A stretch of 64,000 nt of DNA from Methanocalculus sp. (GTDB lineage Archaea > Halobacteriota > Methanomicrobia > Methanomicrobiales > Methanocorpusculaceae). The first letter of the stretch is position 1, and the number at the start of each line of letters is the position of its first letter. Positions 52,499-61,966 of this stretch are shown in pieces. The notes under the pieces were generated by a model, which had not been told where the DNA came from, did not search any database, and was given only the letters and a program-made list of their open reading frames with translations. Both the position numbers and the translations under genes were made by a program. Location: contig DUKV01000001.1 of assembly GCA_013329165.1 (NCBI GenBank), positions 114,511-178,510 on the forward strand. The letters run 5' to 3'.

Positions 52499-53555
52499 GA
52501 AGCTCTCGCTCAGACTTGGAGCTTTTCATCTTCAGGATCTTTCAATCAGGATTGATAGAGGAGATTATTATTTCATTATAGGTCCCTCAGGTGCAGGAAA
52601 AACAGTGATTCTTGAGGCGATCGCCGGACTCCACCTGCCTGATTCAGGAGAGGTCACAATAGATGGCCGGCATTCAACCGCTATACCCCCGGAAAAGCGC
52701 GGGATAGCGCTCGTGTACCAGGACTACTCACTCTTCCCGCATATGAGTGTCGAAAAGAACATCGGTTTTGGTCTTAGAATGCAAAAATGCTCAAAAGAAG
52801 AGATTCAGAGCCGTGTGAGCGGTTTGCTTGAACAGTTTGATATCGTACATCTTCAAAACCGGTATCCCGGCACCCTGAGCGGCGGGGAACAGCAGCGGGT
52901 TGCCATAGCCAGGGCACTTGCCTCAGATCCCGATATTCTTCTCCTTGATGAACCATTTGCAGCACTTGATCCGATTACGCGGGAACAGATCATTCTTGAT
53001 CTTCTCCGAATCCACCGTGAGAGGAAACTTACCATTGTACAGGTGACCCATTCACGGGAGGAGATCATGCGTATGGCAACCCGGTGTGCAGTGATCATCA
53101 ATGGAGAATGTGTTCAGGAGGGACCGGTCCGGTCCGTCTTTGAAAATCCTGAGAGTACGGTCATTGCTCGGTTTATCGGTATGGAAAATATCATTCCGGG
53201 AGTTGTCGGAGGACGTATATCCGGTCTTGCATCTGTTGATGTCAGAGGGGAGAGTGTCATTGCCATCTCTGGTGTATCTCCCGGAAAAAAGGTTGAAATT
53301 CTGTTTCGTGCCGCTGATGTGATGGTCCAGCTTGTTGATGGGCAGAAAAGTTCGGTGCAGAACCGTTTTAGTGCAACAATAACTGCTGTGGTGCCCCTTG
53401 GTGGTTCCCTTACACAGGTACATCTGGATGCAGGCTTTCCAATTATTGCGCTTGTAACCACTCTCTCAGTAGAGGATTTGAAACTTGTACCTGGTATGGA
53501 GGTGGTTGCATCGATCAAGGCGAGTGCGATCAAAGTGCTTGAGACGAATGAATAG
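52482..53555 (+). CDS. wtpC: Tungstate ABC transporter ATPase WtpC
   Basis: ATPase of the Wtp importer. Walker A GPSGAGKT (about 38-45), Q-loop VYQDYSLFPH, signature LSGGEQQRVAIARAL, Walker B ILLLDEPFAALD and the H-loop VTHSREEI are all in order. A C-terminal regulatory TOBE/MOP-type domain (about 235-357) may bind the oxyanion and cause trans-inhibition, as known for ModC. Ribosome site GGGAGG is 4 nt before the ATG pair at 52482/52485; I use 52482. 357 residues. Confidence 0.91.
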   Translation: MMIEFKKLSLRLGAFHLQDLSIRIDRGDYYFIIGPSGAGKTVILEAIAGLHLPDSGEVTIDGRHSTAIPPEKRGIALVYQDYSLFPHMSVEKNIGFGLRMQKCSKEEIQSRVSGLLEQFDIVHLQNRYPGTLSGGEQQRVAIARALASDPDILLLDEPFAALDPITREQIILDLLRIHRERKLTIVQVTHSREEIMRMATRCAVIINGECVQEGPVRSVFENPESTVIARFIGMENIIPGVVGGRISGLASVDVRGESVIAISGVSPGKKVEILFRAADVMVQLVDGQKSSVQNRFSATITAVVPLGGSLTQVHLDAGFPIIALVTTLSVEDLKLVPGMEVVASIKASAIKVLETNE

Positions 53556-53675
53556 TGTGAATCATATGTATGATTCTGTTCATTCCTGATTGACCGGGAC
53601 TGATAGCCATTTCACTCCTAATTGCTCAAATGGTGGAAAGAACAATGTTTTCCCTTTACCGCTCAAGAACTATTC

Positions 53676-54257
53676 ATGCATAAGGGAATGGATCAGATCC
53701 AGCACCATGTCAGGACGTTTCTCCAGGCATCCGGCTCCCACGGATTCGATCACACCGCACGGGTCACCCGCCTCTGCCGGAGTATCGGCATCCGCGAGGG
53801 TGCGGATATGGCGATCCTCATCCCTGCTGCCCTTTTCCATGACATCGCCCGCCCCCTTGAGGAGGAGACCGGTATCCCCCATGAAGAGCAGGGGGCGGAG
53901 ATGGCAGAAGCATATCTCCGATCAATTCAGTATCCCGGTGACATGATCCATTCAATCTGCCACGCAATCCGTGTACACCGGTACAGCTTGGGGATTGCGC
54001 CGGAAACCCCCGAGGCAGAGATCCTCTCGGATGCCGACAAACTGGATGCGATGGGTGCAACCGGCATCGCCCGGACCTTCATGCAGGCAGGGGAGGAGGC
54101 CAGTGGCATTCCCGGTGCGGTCGCTCATTTCCATCTGAAGCTGCTGAAGCTGAAGAACCGGATGTACACGGAGACTGCCCGTGAGATGGCCGAAGAGAGG
54201 CATGCATTCCTTGTTGATTTTCTTCGGGAGCTTGAGCATGAGGAATCCGGGGATTAG
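53676..54257 (+). CDS. HD-domain phosphohydrolase
   Basis: 193-residue HD-superfamily metal-dependent phosphohydrolase. The metal ligands are SHGFDHTARV (His-Asp pair, about 20-29), FHDIARPLEEE (HD, about 55-65), IRVHRYSLG and ILSDADKLDAMGA (late Asp, about 115-127). Close in shape to YedJ/YpgQ-type small HD proteins, which act on nucleotides, but the substrate is unknown. The start is uncertain: ATG 53676 and ATG 53688 are both possible, and an upstream GTG/ATG extension to 53622 seems unnecessary. Confidence 0.8.
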   Translation: MHKGMDQIQHHVRTFLQASGSHGFDHTARVTRLCRSIGIREGADMAILIPAALFHDIARPLEEETGIPHEEQGAEMAEAYLRSIQYPGDMIHSICHAIRVHRYSLGIAPETPEAEILSDADKLDAMGATGIARTFMQAGEEASGIPGAVAHFHLKLLKLKNRMYTETAREMAEERHAFLVDFLRELEHEESGD

Positions 54258-54333
54258 ATGGTGGGAAAGGTGACTCCTTATTCGGGTCTTGTTGAGCTTT
54301 GGTTGTATATAGTTATATGATACATCATTCTGT

Positions 54334-54621
54334 ATGTCAGCTGCCAGTACCTCGGCACCCTCTCCTCCTCTTGATTCAATCCGGATGATCGAGGAGTTTG
54401 TTCAGGAGCATAGCGGGGAGTTCCGGCGGCGAGCTCTCTGGTCATCTCTCCCTCGAAAAATGATGTACCAGACCTTCAAAACCGCTATTGAGTACCTGAT
54501 TGAATCAAACAAGATCGCCCTTGATGCCGATGGCAACGTCTGCTGGATCTTTGATCCTGAACTCATCCGATATTATATGGCGCGTGAAGACTTGCGGATT
54601 CCTCCAAAAAAGGAGAATTAG
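54334..54621 (+). CDS. Small winged-helix-like protein
   Basis: 95 residues. After a Ser/Pro-rich start, RMIEEFVQEHSGEFRRRALWSSLPRKMMYQTFKTAIEYLIESNKIALDADGNVCWIF (read in segments) has the helix-helix-helix-wing pattern of a winged helix at about 17-75. No named family recognised. It is tail-to-tail with the transglutaminase-like gene (4-nt overlap). May be DNA-binding; not certain. Confidence 0.6.
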   Translation: MSAASTSAPSPPLDSIRMIEEFVQEHSGEFRRRALWSSLPRKMMYQTFKTAIEYLIESNKIALDADGNVCWIFDPELIRYYMAREDLRIPPKKEN

Positions 54622-56144
54622 TTCTTCTTCGCAAGATCGATTCTGAATCCTTCCATTGCGATCAATTCCATGTCCTCCATGGATACATCGCTTACTATAG
54701 CCGGATACTGTCTGACAAGCCTGAAGATCGCCGCATCGTCTGGGTAATCGGGTTCGACGTTCGCATCAACGTTCTTCTGGATGACCATCCTTGTCGGGTC
54801 GATGTTGGTTCCATAATATTTCTTAAACGCTATCCGGTCATCTTCTGGGACATCGAACCAGTCGGCAGCCTCGGCGACGGTCGGATCAACCGGCACCCAC
54901 CCATATCCGGGGAGGTAGTAGTCTGCCCAGAAGTGGGTGCCTGGCGTATCCTGGAGGATCATCTGGTATCCGCCTGTGGCACGTGCAGGAATGCCGAGCG
55001 AGCGGCAGAATGCAGAGAAGAGCATGCTCTGCGTGCCGCAGTCTCCATGGCCGGTTGTGAACATATGGGTCGATTCAGCCACTTTCGGGGTTTTTGCATC
55101 CAGTGACATATGCGGGACATGGCTGTAGGGGTAGGTGGTGATGATATGCTCGTAGATCATCTGGGCCTGCTTATGCGGATTTGTTTCGCTTCCGACGATC
55201 TCATGTGCCTTGTTCCCTATCGCGTCGTTCACCTCGATGTTCCGCTCAGAACTCGTATACAGGATATACTCGGGATCGGCTGTGTTGTACTCCCCGACTG
55301 TTTCAGGATCGATCACAAAGATCCCCTCATAGGAGGTGAATTGTATGTCAACCGTGATGACCAGATCGCCATCGATTGCATCGGCTGGTATTTCATAGTA
55401 GATGATCCCGATCTCCTGATGCACATCCGGCCCCTTCACGATATACTCCGGGTATGTCATATTGGTGACCGTGACATCACGCTGGATATCGGTCTCGATG
55501 GGGTGTGGGTACCAGATCTTCATGGTCCCCCCTGCCGGGAGATCCTCTTCCGCGATCTCAAGGTACATCGTTCCCTCATAGTGGATCGGGTTCCTGTAGG
55601 GGAGTTCCTCTGTCTTCAGGCTGCCTGAACGGAGATCATCTGCAAGGGCATACCGGGACATAAATGCAAAGGTGAATGGCAAAACCTTCTTTTGGAGAAG
55701 CTCGGTATTGGCATAGAGGTAGTTCTTTGTGGTATCATAGAAGTAGAGGGTCTCGCCATCAGAGACAAGTGTCTGGGCTTCGTCTGCAAGCCAGCTATCA
55801 ATCTCCTGATCGCTTATTCCGGGCACCCCCTCTTTCAGGGAATCCCGGGCAGCGGCCTCATCGAATGAGAACTCAGCATAGGTTCTGTTTGCCGTAAACA
55901 TCGCATTCCGTGATCTGATCCCGGCATCCGGGAATCCATTGGCAAAGTACCAAACCGCCGATCCTTCAAATGCGGCCTCTGCTGCCCGGTAGTTTCCGGC
56001 TTCATACTCGGCAAGTCCTTTGTTATATTCCATCTCGCCGATGCTTGATTCCTGGTACCCCGGGTGATCGGAGACGCAGCCCGCAGAAGCGAGCAGAGCA
56101 ATCATCAGGATGATGAGTGCGGGAAGTTTTATTCCAGTTCGCAT
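54618..56144 (-). CDS. Transglutaminase-like lipoprotein
   Basis: 508 residues from ATG 56144: signal peptide with lipobox ASAGCVSD (Cys about 23), an N-terminal TPR-like helical part (NKGLAEYEAGNYRAAEAAFEG), a beta-rich middle, and a transglutaminase core at about 360-460. The catalytic triad is visible as Cys in GHGDCGTQSMLF, His in GTHFWADYYLP and Asp in WVPVDPTV. Surface-anchored, probably a protease or cross-linking enzyme of the transglutaminase fold; substrate unknown. A TATA-like TTATAT centred about 26 nt before ATG 56144 suggests a leaderless mRNA; an in-frame GTG upstream is thus less likely. Confidence 0.82.
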   Translation of the reverse strand: MRTGIKLPALIILMIALLASAGCVSDHPGYQESSIGEMEYNKGLAEYEAGNYRAAEAAFEGSAVWYFANGFPDAGIRSRNAMFTANRTYAEFSFDEAAARDSLKEGVPGISDQEIDSWLADEAQTLVSDGETLYFYDTTKNYLYANTELLQKKVLPFTFAFMSRYALADDLRSGSLKTEELPYRNPIHYEGTMYLEIAEEDLPAGGTMKIWYPHPIETDIQRDVTVTNMTYPEYIVKGPDVHQEIGIIYYEIPADAIDGDLVITVDIQFTSYEGIFVIDPETVGEYNTADPEYILYTSSERNIEVNDAIGNKAHEIVGSETNPHKQAQMIYEHIITTYPYSHVPHMSLDAKTPKVAESTHMFTTGHGDCGTQSMLFSAFCRSLGIPARATGGYQMILQDTPGTHFWADYYLPGYGWVPVDPTVAEAADWFDVPEDDRIAFKKYYGTNIDPTRMVIQKNVDANVEPDYPDDAAIFRLVRQYPAIVSDVSMEDMELIAMEGFRIDLAKKN

Positions 56145-56263
56145 ATGGGTAAAAGCCACGTATGTAGATATAAGGGCTTTGGGATAGTGGGATGCCGGTT
56201 TCTGCTCTCTTATTGGAGAACAGCTGGCCGGATACCCTGTGATGACTGCCTTGATCTCCGGCT

Positions 56264-58306
56264 CTATCCGATCCGGTACCCGCCTTCCGGAACGAGCATC
56301 GTAAACCGGGCTCCTTCTCCGGCCACCCCGTCCTCAATTATGGTTATCCCGGTGATGTCGAGGATCTCGCGGACAAGGAATAATCCAAATCCGGTGTTTT
56401 TGCCATATCCGCGTTCGAAGATGAACTCCTTCTCATCATCCGGGATGCCGGGGCCATCATCTTCCCAGGTGATCAGGAGGCCGGAATCGGTCATTTCACA
56501 CCGGATCTGCACCTGGGTTGCCCCTTCTGCATGGCGGAGGGTGTTCTCATAGAGGTTGAAGAAGGCCCTCTCGATCATCGGGTCTGCATAGATCGAGATC
56601 CGGTTACAATCACAGGCGATCGGGAGTTTTGTGTCATCGATCGACTCTATCAGGCTGCTGACAGTCTTCCAGGAGGGGCTTCGTATCCCGAGTTGCTGGT
56701 ACTCGCGCGTGAATTCGATCTGTTTCTGAATTGCTTCAGTGGCTTTTTGAGCTTCTATCAGGTATTCTGGCTGCATCGCCCCGCCATATAAATCCTCTGC
56801 CAGTCCGAGGTATCCCTTCGCAATCATCACCTTGTTCAGGATGTCATGGCGGGTGATGGAGGAGAGGAGCTGGAGTTTTGCATTTGTGAGCTGAAGTGCA
56901 TCCTCAGCCCTTTTCCGATCAGTTATATCATGGCCGATACCCAGAATCGAAACCCTTTCCCCCTCTTTATCCCTCAGGAACCGGACAGAGTTCTCAACAA
57001 GTATTGTGGATCCATCCCTGCAATAGTCTTCAGTTTCAAATGTGATGATCCTATCCGGATCAGCAGAACCTGAGGCTTCTTTTTCCATCTCCTGAGCAAA
57101 GAGCGCCATGATCTCTTTAAGGGAGGCGGGAGTAATCCTCTCTTCAACCGGCATCGCAAGCGCCTCCTCAACGGTGAAGCCTTTCACCTTCGTAACCGAA
57201 GGACTGGTATAGGTGAGATTGAGGTTCATATCGCAGATATAGATGATGTCTGCGGTATTCTCAGCGATAAGGCGATATTTCTCCTCGCTTTCACGGATCA
57301 CCTGCTGATCTTTCTCCATGAACTCAAGCATACTGTTTATCGAGGTTGCGAGTTCTGCTACCTCGTCCTCACCGTCAATTCTAACTGATGCAGTGGTGGA
57401 GGTGCTGCTTGTGATATCCTGCACCTCCCGGTTCAGGCGGGTAATTCTCCTGAGGAAGAGATGGTTGACGAGCAGGTAGAAGAGCAGGGCGGTAATGCCT
57501 GAGAAGATCAGGATTGCTATCATTCCCGACTGGTAGGCGAGAATCCCCTTCTGATAGATTGTTCGCTTCTGGGTTGCGGAGAGCACCATAACCGGCTCTC
57601 CGAAAATATCGGAAACTATGGTTGATCCGGTGATGGTGTCTCCCTCCTTTACAATAGAAAGAGATGGTTCGCCGGCTGGCAGGGGCTCGTCCGGAATGTC
57701 GGTGATCCTGATTGGAACCCCGGTAAGATCAGAGAGTTCTTCAATCCATCCTTCATCCATTGCACGTGCAAAGAGGAGGGTGCCCATGGCAGGCCCCTTT
57801 CCCCAGCTCGTCCTGATCGGCCGTACTGCAACAAGCATCAGCCCGTCTTCGGTCTCAACGATCCCGGAGAGCTCTTCGGCACCAGATATGAGAAGGGAGT
57901 CGTGGAGTGTGTAGAGCTGCGGGGGAACCTCTCTCTCTTCACCGACATCGGGATCGAACCCACGTGCAAAGACAACGTCTCCATCCGGTCCGGTGAAGAT
58001 CATTGCATTGAGGTTAAAATATTCAGATACCGATTCATCGAGGTTCTTCTGCTCATACTCAGGATCCATCCCCTGCACAAACCAGTAGGTGTCATCCCAG
58101 TCTGACCAGTCCAGAACACTTGTAGAGAGGTACAGCTGCTCCCTCTCAATTGACCTGATGGTTCTCTCCATCGTGTCTTCGAGTTGATTCTCCTCAAGAT
58201 CGGCAAAATCATTGAGAATGAGCGTGTGCGTGGCAAAACCGAGCCCGACAATCAGAGAGGCGATTACGAGGACGATGATGACAATTATCTGCTTTCGGAC
58301 ATTCAC
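56264..58306 (-). CDS. CHASE4-HAMP-PAS sensor histidine kinase
   Basis: 680-residue membrane sensor kinase. N-terminal TM (8-30), extracellular CHASE4-type sensor (about 35-245), second TM (about 256-281), HAMP (about 282-335), PAS (about 340-465), then an archaeal-type phosphoacceptor helix SSITRHDILNKVMIA with His487. The HATPase domain shows the N-box NLYENTLRHA (584-593) and the G1 box EDDGPGIP (615-622). It lacks an attached receiver and no response regulator gene is adjacent, so its partner is unknown. Signal unknown. On the same strand as the transglutaminase-like lipoprotein, 119 nt apart. Confidence 0.88.
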   Translation of the reverse strand: MNVRKQIIVIIVLVIASLIVGLGFATHTLILNDFADLEENQLEDTMERTIRSIEREQLYLSTSVLDWSDWDDTYWFVQGMDPEYEQKNLDESVSEYFNLNAMIFTGPDGDVVFARGFDPDVGEEREVPPQLYTLHDSLLISGAEELSGIVETEDGLMLVAVRPIRTSWGKGPAMGTLLFARAMDEGWIEELSDLTGVPIRITDIPDEPLPAGEPSLSIVKEGDTITGSTIVSDIFGEPVMVLSATQKRTIYQKGILAYQSGMIAILIFSGITALLFYLLVNHLFLRRITRLNREVQDITSSTSTTASVRIDGEDEVAELATSINSMLEFMEKDQQVIRESEEKYRLIAENTADIIYICDMNLNLTYTSPSVTKVKGFTVEEALAMPVEERITPASLKEIMALFAQEMEKEASGSADPDRIITFETEDYCRDGSTILVENSVRFLRDKEGERVSILGIGHDITDRKRAEDALQLTNAKLQLLSSITRHDILNKVMIAKGYLGLAEDLYGGAMQPEYLIEAQKATEAIQKQIEFTREYQQLGIRSPSWKTVSSLIESIDDTKLPIACDCNRISIYADPMIERAFFNLYENTLRHAEGATQVQIRCEMTDSGLLITWEDDGPGIPDDEKEFIFERGYGKNTGFGLFLVREILDITGITIIEDGVAGEGARFTMLVPEGGYRIG

Positions 58307-58589
58307 TCACTCCACCCCAACATCTATGAAAAGAACATGGTCAACCGGCAGCCGGGGATCCGGTGCCTTGCATTATCTGCATATCATGGTTTTCCTGGAA
58401 TAATTATCTGTCTACATGATTCCGGAGCATGGGGATAGTGCACCCTCTTGTGCACCTGTTGGTCCATCTATCACAAAATAGTGAGTGTCTGTGTATGGAT
58501 CTTATTATCAGAATCCAATACTCAATACCATTCCCTAAACAATTCGAAACCACTTTACCTCCGTGGATGAAGAGCATGTACCAGGTACT

Positions 58590-59231
58590 ATGAATATGAC
58601 ACATTCACGCACTATGGATCGGGAGATCGTCAACAGGTGGGCGGTGGCGGAGATTAATAACGCTATTTCCGATCTTCTCTCCGGGAAGGGGCTGTTGCAG
58701 CCGGAGGCGGACAGCTGTATCGGCTATTTCTATGTGGACCATGATGAGGGGATTAACTTCCGTATCCATTCACTCTGCCGGCGCCTTCCCGATACGCTGC
58801 CTGAGATAATTTACCATTTTAAAGATCATGGCGAGGGATTGACAGTCATCTCAGATGACGTTGAGGCATATGCACTGCTCTCTGCCCAGGAATTACTGGC
58901 CCTCCCGATTGATGAGGAACAGAGATGGATGCTCTATTATGAACCGGAAATGCTGCACACATTGCGAAAAAGAGTAGATATCGACAGGTTCAGGGCCCCC
59001 GTATATTTCGATGATGTAACGGTTCTGCTTTTCACAACCGACAAGGAAATCGAACCCGAGCTGGTCTGGGTTCGCCTGAATAGTCAGTCAGAGGATGGGA
59101 TGTCGTTTCAGGGGACACTCCTGAATGAGCCGTATTCGGATTATGGTGTGCATGAAGGGGGGATGCTCACGGTACGCCTTGATGAACAGTGGGGAGAGCG
59201 GGTCCTGGTGGCAGAAATCGACTTTGAATAG
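58590..59231 (+). CDS. Hypothetical protein with DUF2314/DUF2185-like C-terminus
   Basis: 213 residues from ATG 58590 (AGGT 4 nt upstream; the GTG start at 58563 is weaker). The N-terminal two thirds are not recognised. The last 65 residues (ELVWVRLNSQSEDGMSFQGTLLNEPYSDYGVHEGGMLTVRL in segments) resemble a small domain of the DUF2314/DUF2185 kind, common in proteins of unknown function. No signal peptide. Stand-alone, 258 nt from the kinase gene and with a convergent shikimate kinase downstream. Confidence 0.55.
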   Translation: MNMTHSRTMDREIVNRWAVAEINNAISDLLSGKGLLQPEADSCIGYFYVDHDEGINFRIHSLCRRLPDTLPEIIYHFKDHGEGLTVISDDVEAYALLSAQELLALPIDEEQRWMLYYEPEMLHTLRKRVDIDRFRAPVYFDDVTVLLFTTDKEIEPELVWVRLNSQSEDGMSFQGTLLNEPYSDYGVHEGGMLTVRLDEQWGERVLVAEIDFE

Positions 59232-59313
59232 TTGGTTTTCTTGCAGCATTGATCTTTTGATTCTAATCTCCAGAATATGACCGCAATGTCGCGGTCATTT
59301 GATACGCTCTCTT

Positions 59314-59838
59314 TTACCAGTGAATATACGCCTCCTGGATGATCTTTATAATGCTCCCGACAGCAGATTCAGGGTCTTCACCGGAACACGGAATTATGTA
59401 ATCAGCATACTGCTCGTAGAGCGGCACCCGGCTGTCGTACATGCCCCGGAGTGTCTGACCCGGCATGAGGACGATTCCCCGTGTGGTGATGTTTCTGATC
59501 CTTCTCTCCATCCCGGAAAAGGAGATCTCCAGGTACACGACCACGCCTATTGACTTCAGGTGCTCCATCGCCGCCCTGCTCCAGATGACGCTCCCGCCGG
59601 TTGCGATCACAGAATGGCAGGCGTGAAGGGAGAGGATCGCCTCCTCCTCGATCTTCCGGAATGCAGCTGGACCCTCCTCGTCAAGGATCTCCTGCAGCCT
59701 TCTCGCGGTCTGCTGCTGGATCAGGATATCGGTGTCGATGAACTGCATGCCGAGCGTCTTTGCCAGGATGACGCCGACGGTGCTCTTCCCGGCACCCGGT
59801 ATGCCGATGAGGATGATGTTTTTGTGGGGGTGGATCAT
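59314..59838 (-). CDS. aroK: Shikimate kinase (bacterial AroK/AroL type)
   Basis: NMP-kinase fold enzyme phosphorylating shikimate in aromatic amino acid synthesis. Walker A GIPGAGKSTVG (about 12-22), DTD (about 37), the RKIEEEAI region, the GGS motif (about 81) and RNITTRGIV lid region (about 110-125) fit shikimate kinase. The usual archaeal enzyme belongs to the unrelated GHMP family, so this bacterial type suggests gene replacement or a second kinase. Start at ATG 59838, which places Walker A near the N-terminus. No other aro genes nearby. Confidence 0.8.
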   Translation of the reverse strand: MIHPHKNIILIGIPGAGKSTVGVILAKTLGMQFIDTDILIQQQTARRLQEILDEEGPAAFRKIEEEAILSLHACHSVIATGGSVIWSRAAMEHLKSIGVVVYLEISFSGMERRIRNITTRGIVLMPGQTLRGMYDSRVPLYEQYADYIIPCSGEDPESAVGSIIKIIQEAYIHW

Positions 59839-59930
59839 TGTATTGATAGTATCGGCCTCGTGCGTAACTTTTCTGCGTATCAACTATTAAACAGATAGTA
59901 CCTATCGAAGAAGTTGACTGGAGATTACAG

Positions 59931-61841
59931 ATGACATGCACACAAAAATGTGGGGGTCGCTATGAGGGGACATATGAGGGACCCTGGTATGGTCACCCCC
60001 CGCTCCGCAATGCACTGATCGCAGCTTTTTTTGCCGGAACAGGATTTATTTTAGGCAATCTCGGCATAATCCCGGCAGAAACCGAGATCCTGCTCTACTT
60101 CATCGCTCTTCCTATCGGTGCATACCACTGGGCCAGGGAGGGTATCGAAGAGCTGTTCACTGAGCATGAGATCGGGATCGAGTTCCTGATGCTTGCCGCG
60201 GCGCTTGGGGCTATCTTCCTCGGGCTCTGGGAGGAGGCAGCAGCACTGGTTGTGTTGTTCGCCGCTGCCGAAGGCGTGGAGGAGCTAACCTATGCACGTA
60301 CACGGGCATCCATCCGGAAACTTCTCGATCTGGCACCCACAGAAGCAGTTCTGATCCGAAACGATACCGAGCATATTATCCCAGCTGCAGAACTCAGGGT
60401 CGGCGACATCTTCCTGGTAAAACCCGGGGCTGGTATACCCACGGACGGGATCATCACCAAAGGCCAAACCTCAATTAATGAGTCCGCTGTTACGGGAGAG
60501 TCGGTTCCGGTTGAGAAAGGGGAGGGTATGAAGGTCTATGCTCCAACGCTCAATATCAATGGTGCCATCGAAGTGAGGACAACTGCAACCTTCGAGGACA
60601 ATACGCTTGCCAGGATGATTCACCTTGTCGAAGAAGCGCAGGAACAGAAGGGAAAGACACAGCTCTTTATCGAGACGTTTGGGCGGAAGTATACTCCGGC
60701 AGTGCTCCTGGTCTCACTCCTCTTCATCGCTATCCCGCCGTTCTTTGGCATACCGTTCAATGATCTTGCGATACGCGGTGTTGTGCTGCTGATTGCTGCG
60801 GCTCCATGTGCGCTGGTCATGTCCACACCGATTGCCATAGCCTCAGGTATCGGCTCCGCCGGGAAACGCGGGATTCTCATCAAAGGAGGTGTCCACATGG
60901 AAAACCTGGGGGAGACGAGAGCGGTCGCATTCGATAAGACCGGGACGCTCACTACCGGCTCACCTGTTGTAACCGAGATCGTCCCCATTAATGGTGATGA
61001 ATCCGAGATCCTCAGGATCGCGTACACGGTCGAGAGCCGCTCCGCTCACCCACTCGCCCATGCAATCGTGAAACGGGCAAAATCCGATGGAATAGAGGCA
61101 TATGGGGCGACGAATCAGAGCGCCCTTGCCGGGCAGGCAGCGTCAGCAACGATAAACGGGACAACCTGGTATGTCGGGAAACCGGAGTTCTTCGCTGCAA
61201 CGACCCCCGGTGCGGGCGCCGACGACCAGATCTCCAGACTGAGGGCTGAAGGCAGAACGGCGATGTTTGTTGGGACCAGGGAGAACATTCTCGGTATTAT
61301 CGCAGTGAGGGACGAGGTCCGGTCGAATGCCAAAGCAATGATCGACCAGCTCCACGTAATGGGCATAGCAACGATCATGCTGACTGGTGACAACCAGACA
61401 ACTGCAAAAGCCGTTGCCGCCGAGCTTGGAATCGATGATATCCGTGCCGACCTGAAACCGGAAGATAAGACAACAGCTATTGAATCCCTCAAAGAAAAAT
61501 ATGGTTCTGTGGTGATGATTGGTGATGGTATCAATGATGCTCCTGCACTTGCCCGGGCAACGGTCGGCATCGCGATGGGGACGATTGGGACGGATGCTGC
61601 GATTGAGGCAGCGGATGTAGCCCTGATGGCCGACGATCTGTCAAAGGTACTGGAAGCAATTGCATTTGGGAAGAGGGCCCGGGTGATATCCCGGCAGAAC
61701 ATTGTCTTCTCGCTTGCCGTGCTCGCAGTACTTATACCGGGTGCATTGCTCGGTCTGCTCGGAGTGACCATGGCAGTTATCGTTCATGAGGCATCAGAAC
61801 TGATAGCGGTCGGGAATGGTCTGCGGGTCAGGCAACCATGA
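59931..61841 (+). CDS. P1B-type metal-transporting P-type ATPase with APC motif
   Basis: 636-residue heavy-metal pump. Actuator TGE is at 188-190, phosphorylation motif DKTGTLTTG with Asp335, the P1B HP motif in SRSAHPLAHAI, nucleotide-binding signs and the hinge VVMIGDGINDAPALARATVGIAMG. The TM6 metal motif is APC (291-293), not CPC or SPC. The last membrane segment has HEASELIAVGNGLRV. No N-terminal HMA domain; a short CTQKC (Cys3, Cys7) at the start could be a minimal metal site. The Zn/Cd/Pb versus Co/Cu specificity cannot be told. Confidence 0.88.
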   Translation: MTCTQKCGGRYEGTYEGPWYGHPPLRNALIAAFFAGTGFILGNLGIIPAETEILLYFIALPIGAYHWAREGIEELFTEHEIGIEFLMLAAALGAIFLGLWEEAAALVVLFAAAEGVEELTYARTRASIRKLLDLAPTEAVLIRNDTEHIIPAAELRVGDIFLVKPGAGIPTDGIITKGQTSINESAVTGESVPVEKGEGMKVYAPTLNINGAIEVRTTATFEDNTLARMIHLVEEAQEQKGKTQLFIETFGRKYTPAVLLVSLLFIAIPPFFGIPFNDLAIRGVVLLIAAAPCALVMSTPIAIASGIGSAGKRGILIKGGVHMENLGETRAVAFDKTGTLTTGSPVVTEIVPINGDESEILRIAYTVESRSAHPLAHAIVKRAKSDGIEAYGATNQSALAGQAASATINGTTWYVGKPEFFAATTPGAGADDQISRLRAEGRTAMFVGTRENILGIIAVRDEVRSNAKAMIDQLHVMGIATIMLTGDNQTTAKAVAAELGIDDIRADLKPEDKTTAIESLKEKYGSVVMIGDGINDAPALARATVGIAMGTIGTDAAIEAADVALMADDLSKVLEAIAFGKRARVISRQNIVFSLAVLAVLIPGALLGLLGVTMAVIVHEASELIAVGNGLRVRQP

Positions 61842-61966
61842 TCCTTCCTCTTGTTCAGATACGATCAGTTCCCGAATATATTTTGAGGAAAGTGGTGGTG
61901 TTCACTATATTCATAGCGGGGAGAGGTAAGGGGCTGATGATCTGTCAGGCCTGACACGTGAAGTGA

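Noticed and set aside
54926..55628. Plus-strand frames of up to 172 codons over the transglutaminase gene
   Set aside because: Shadow of the lipoprotein gene; no domain.
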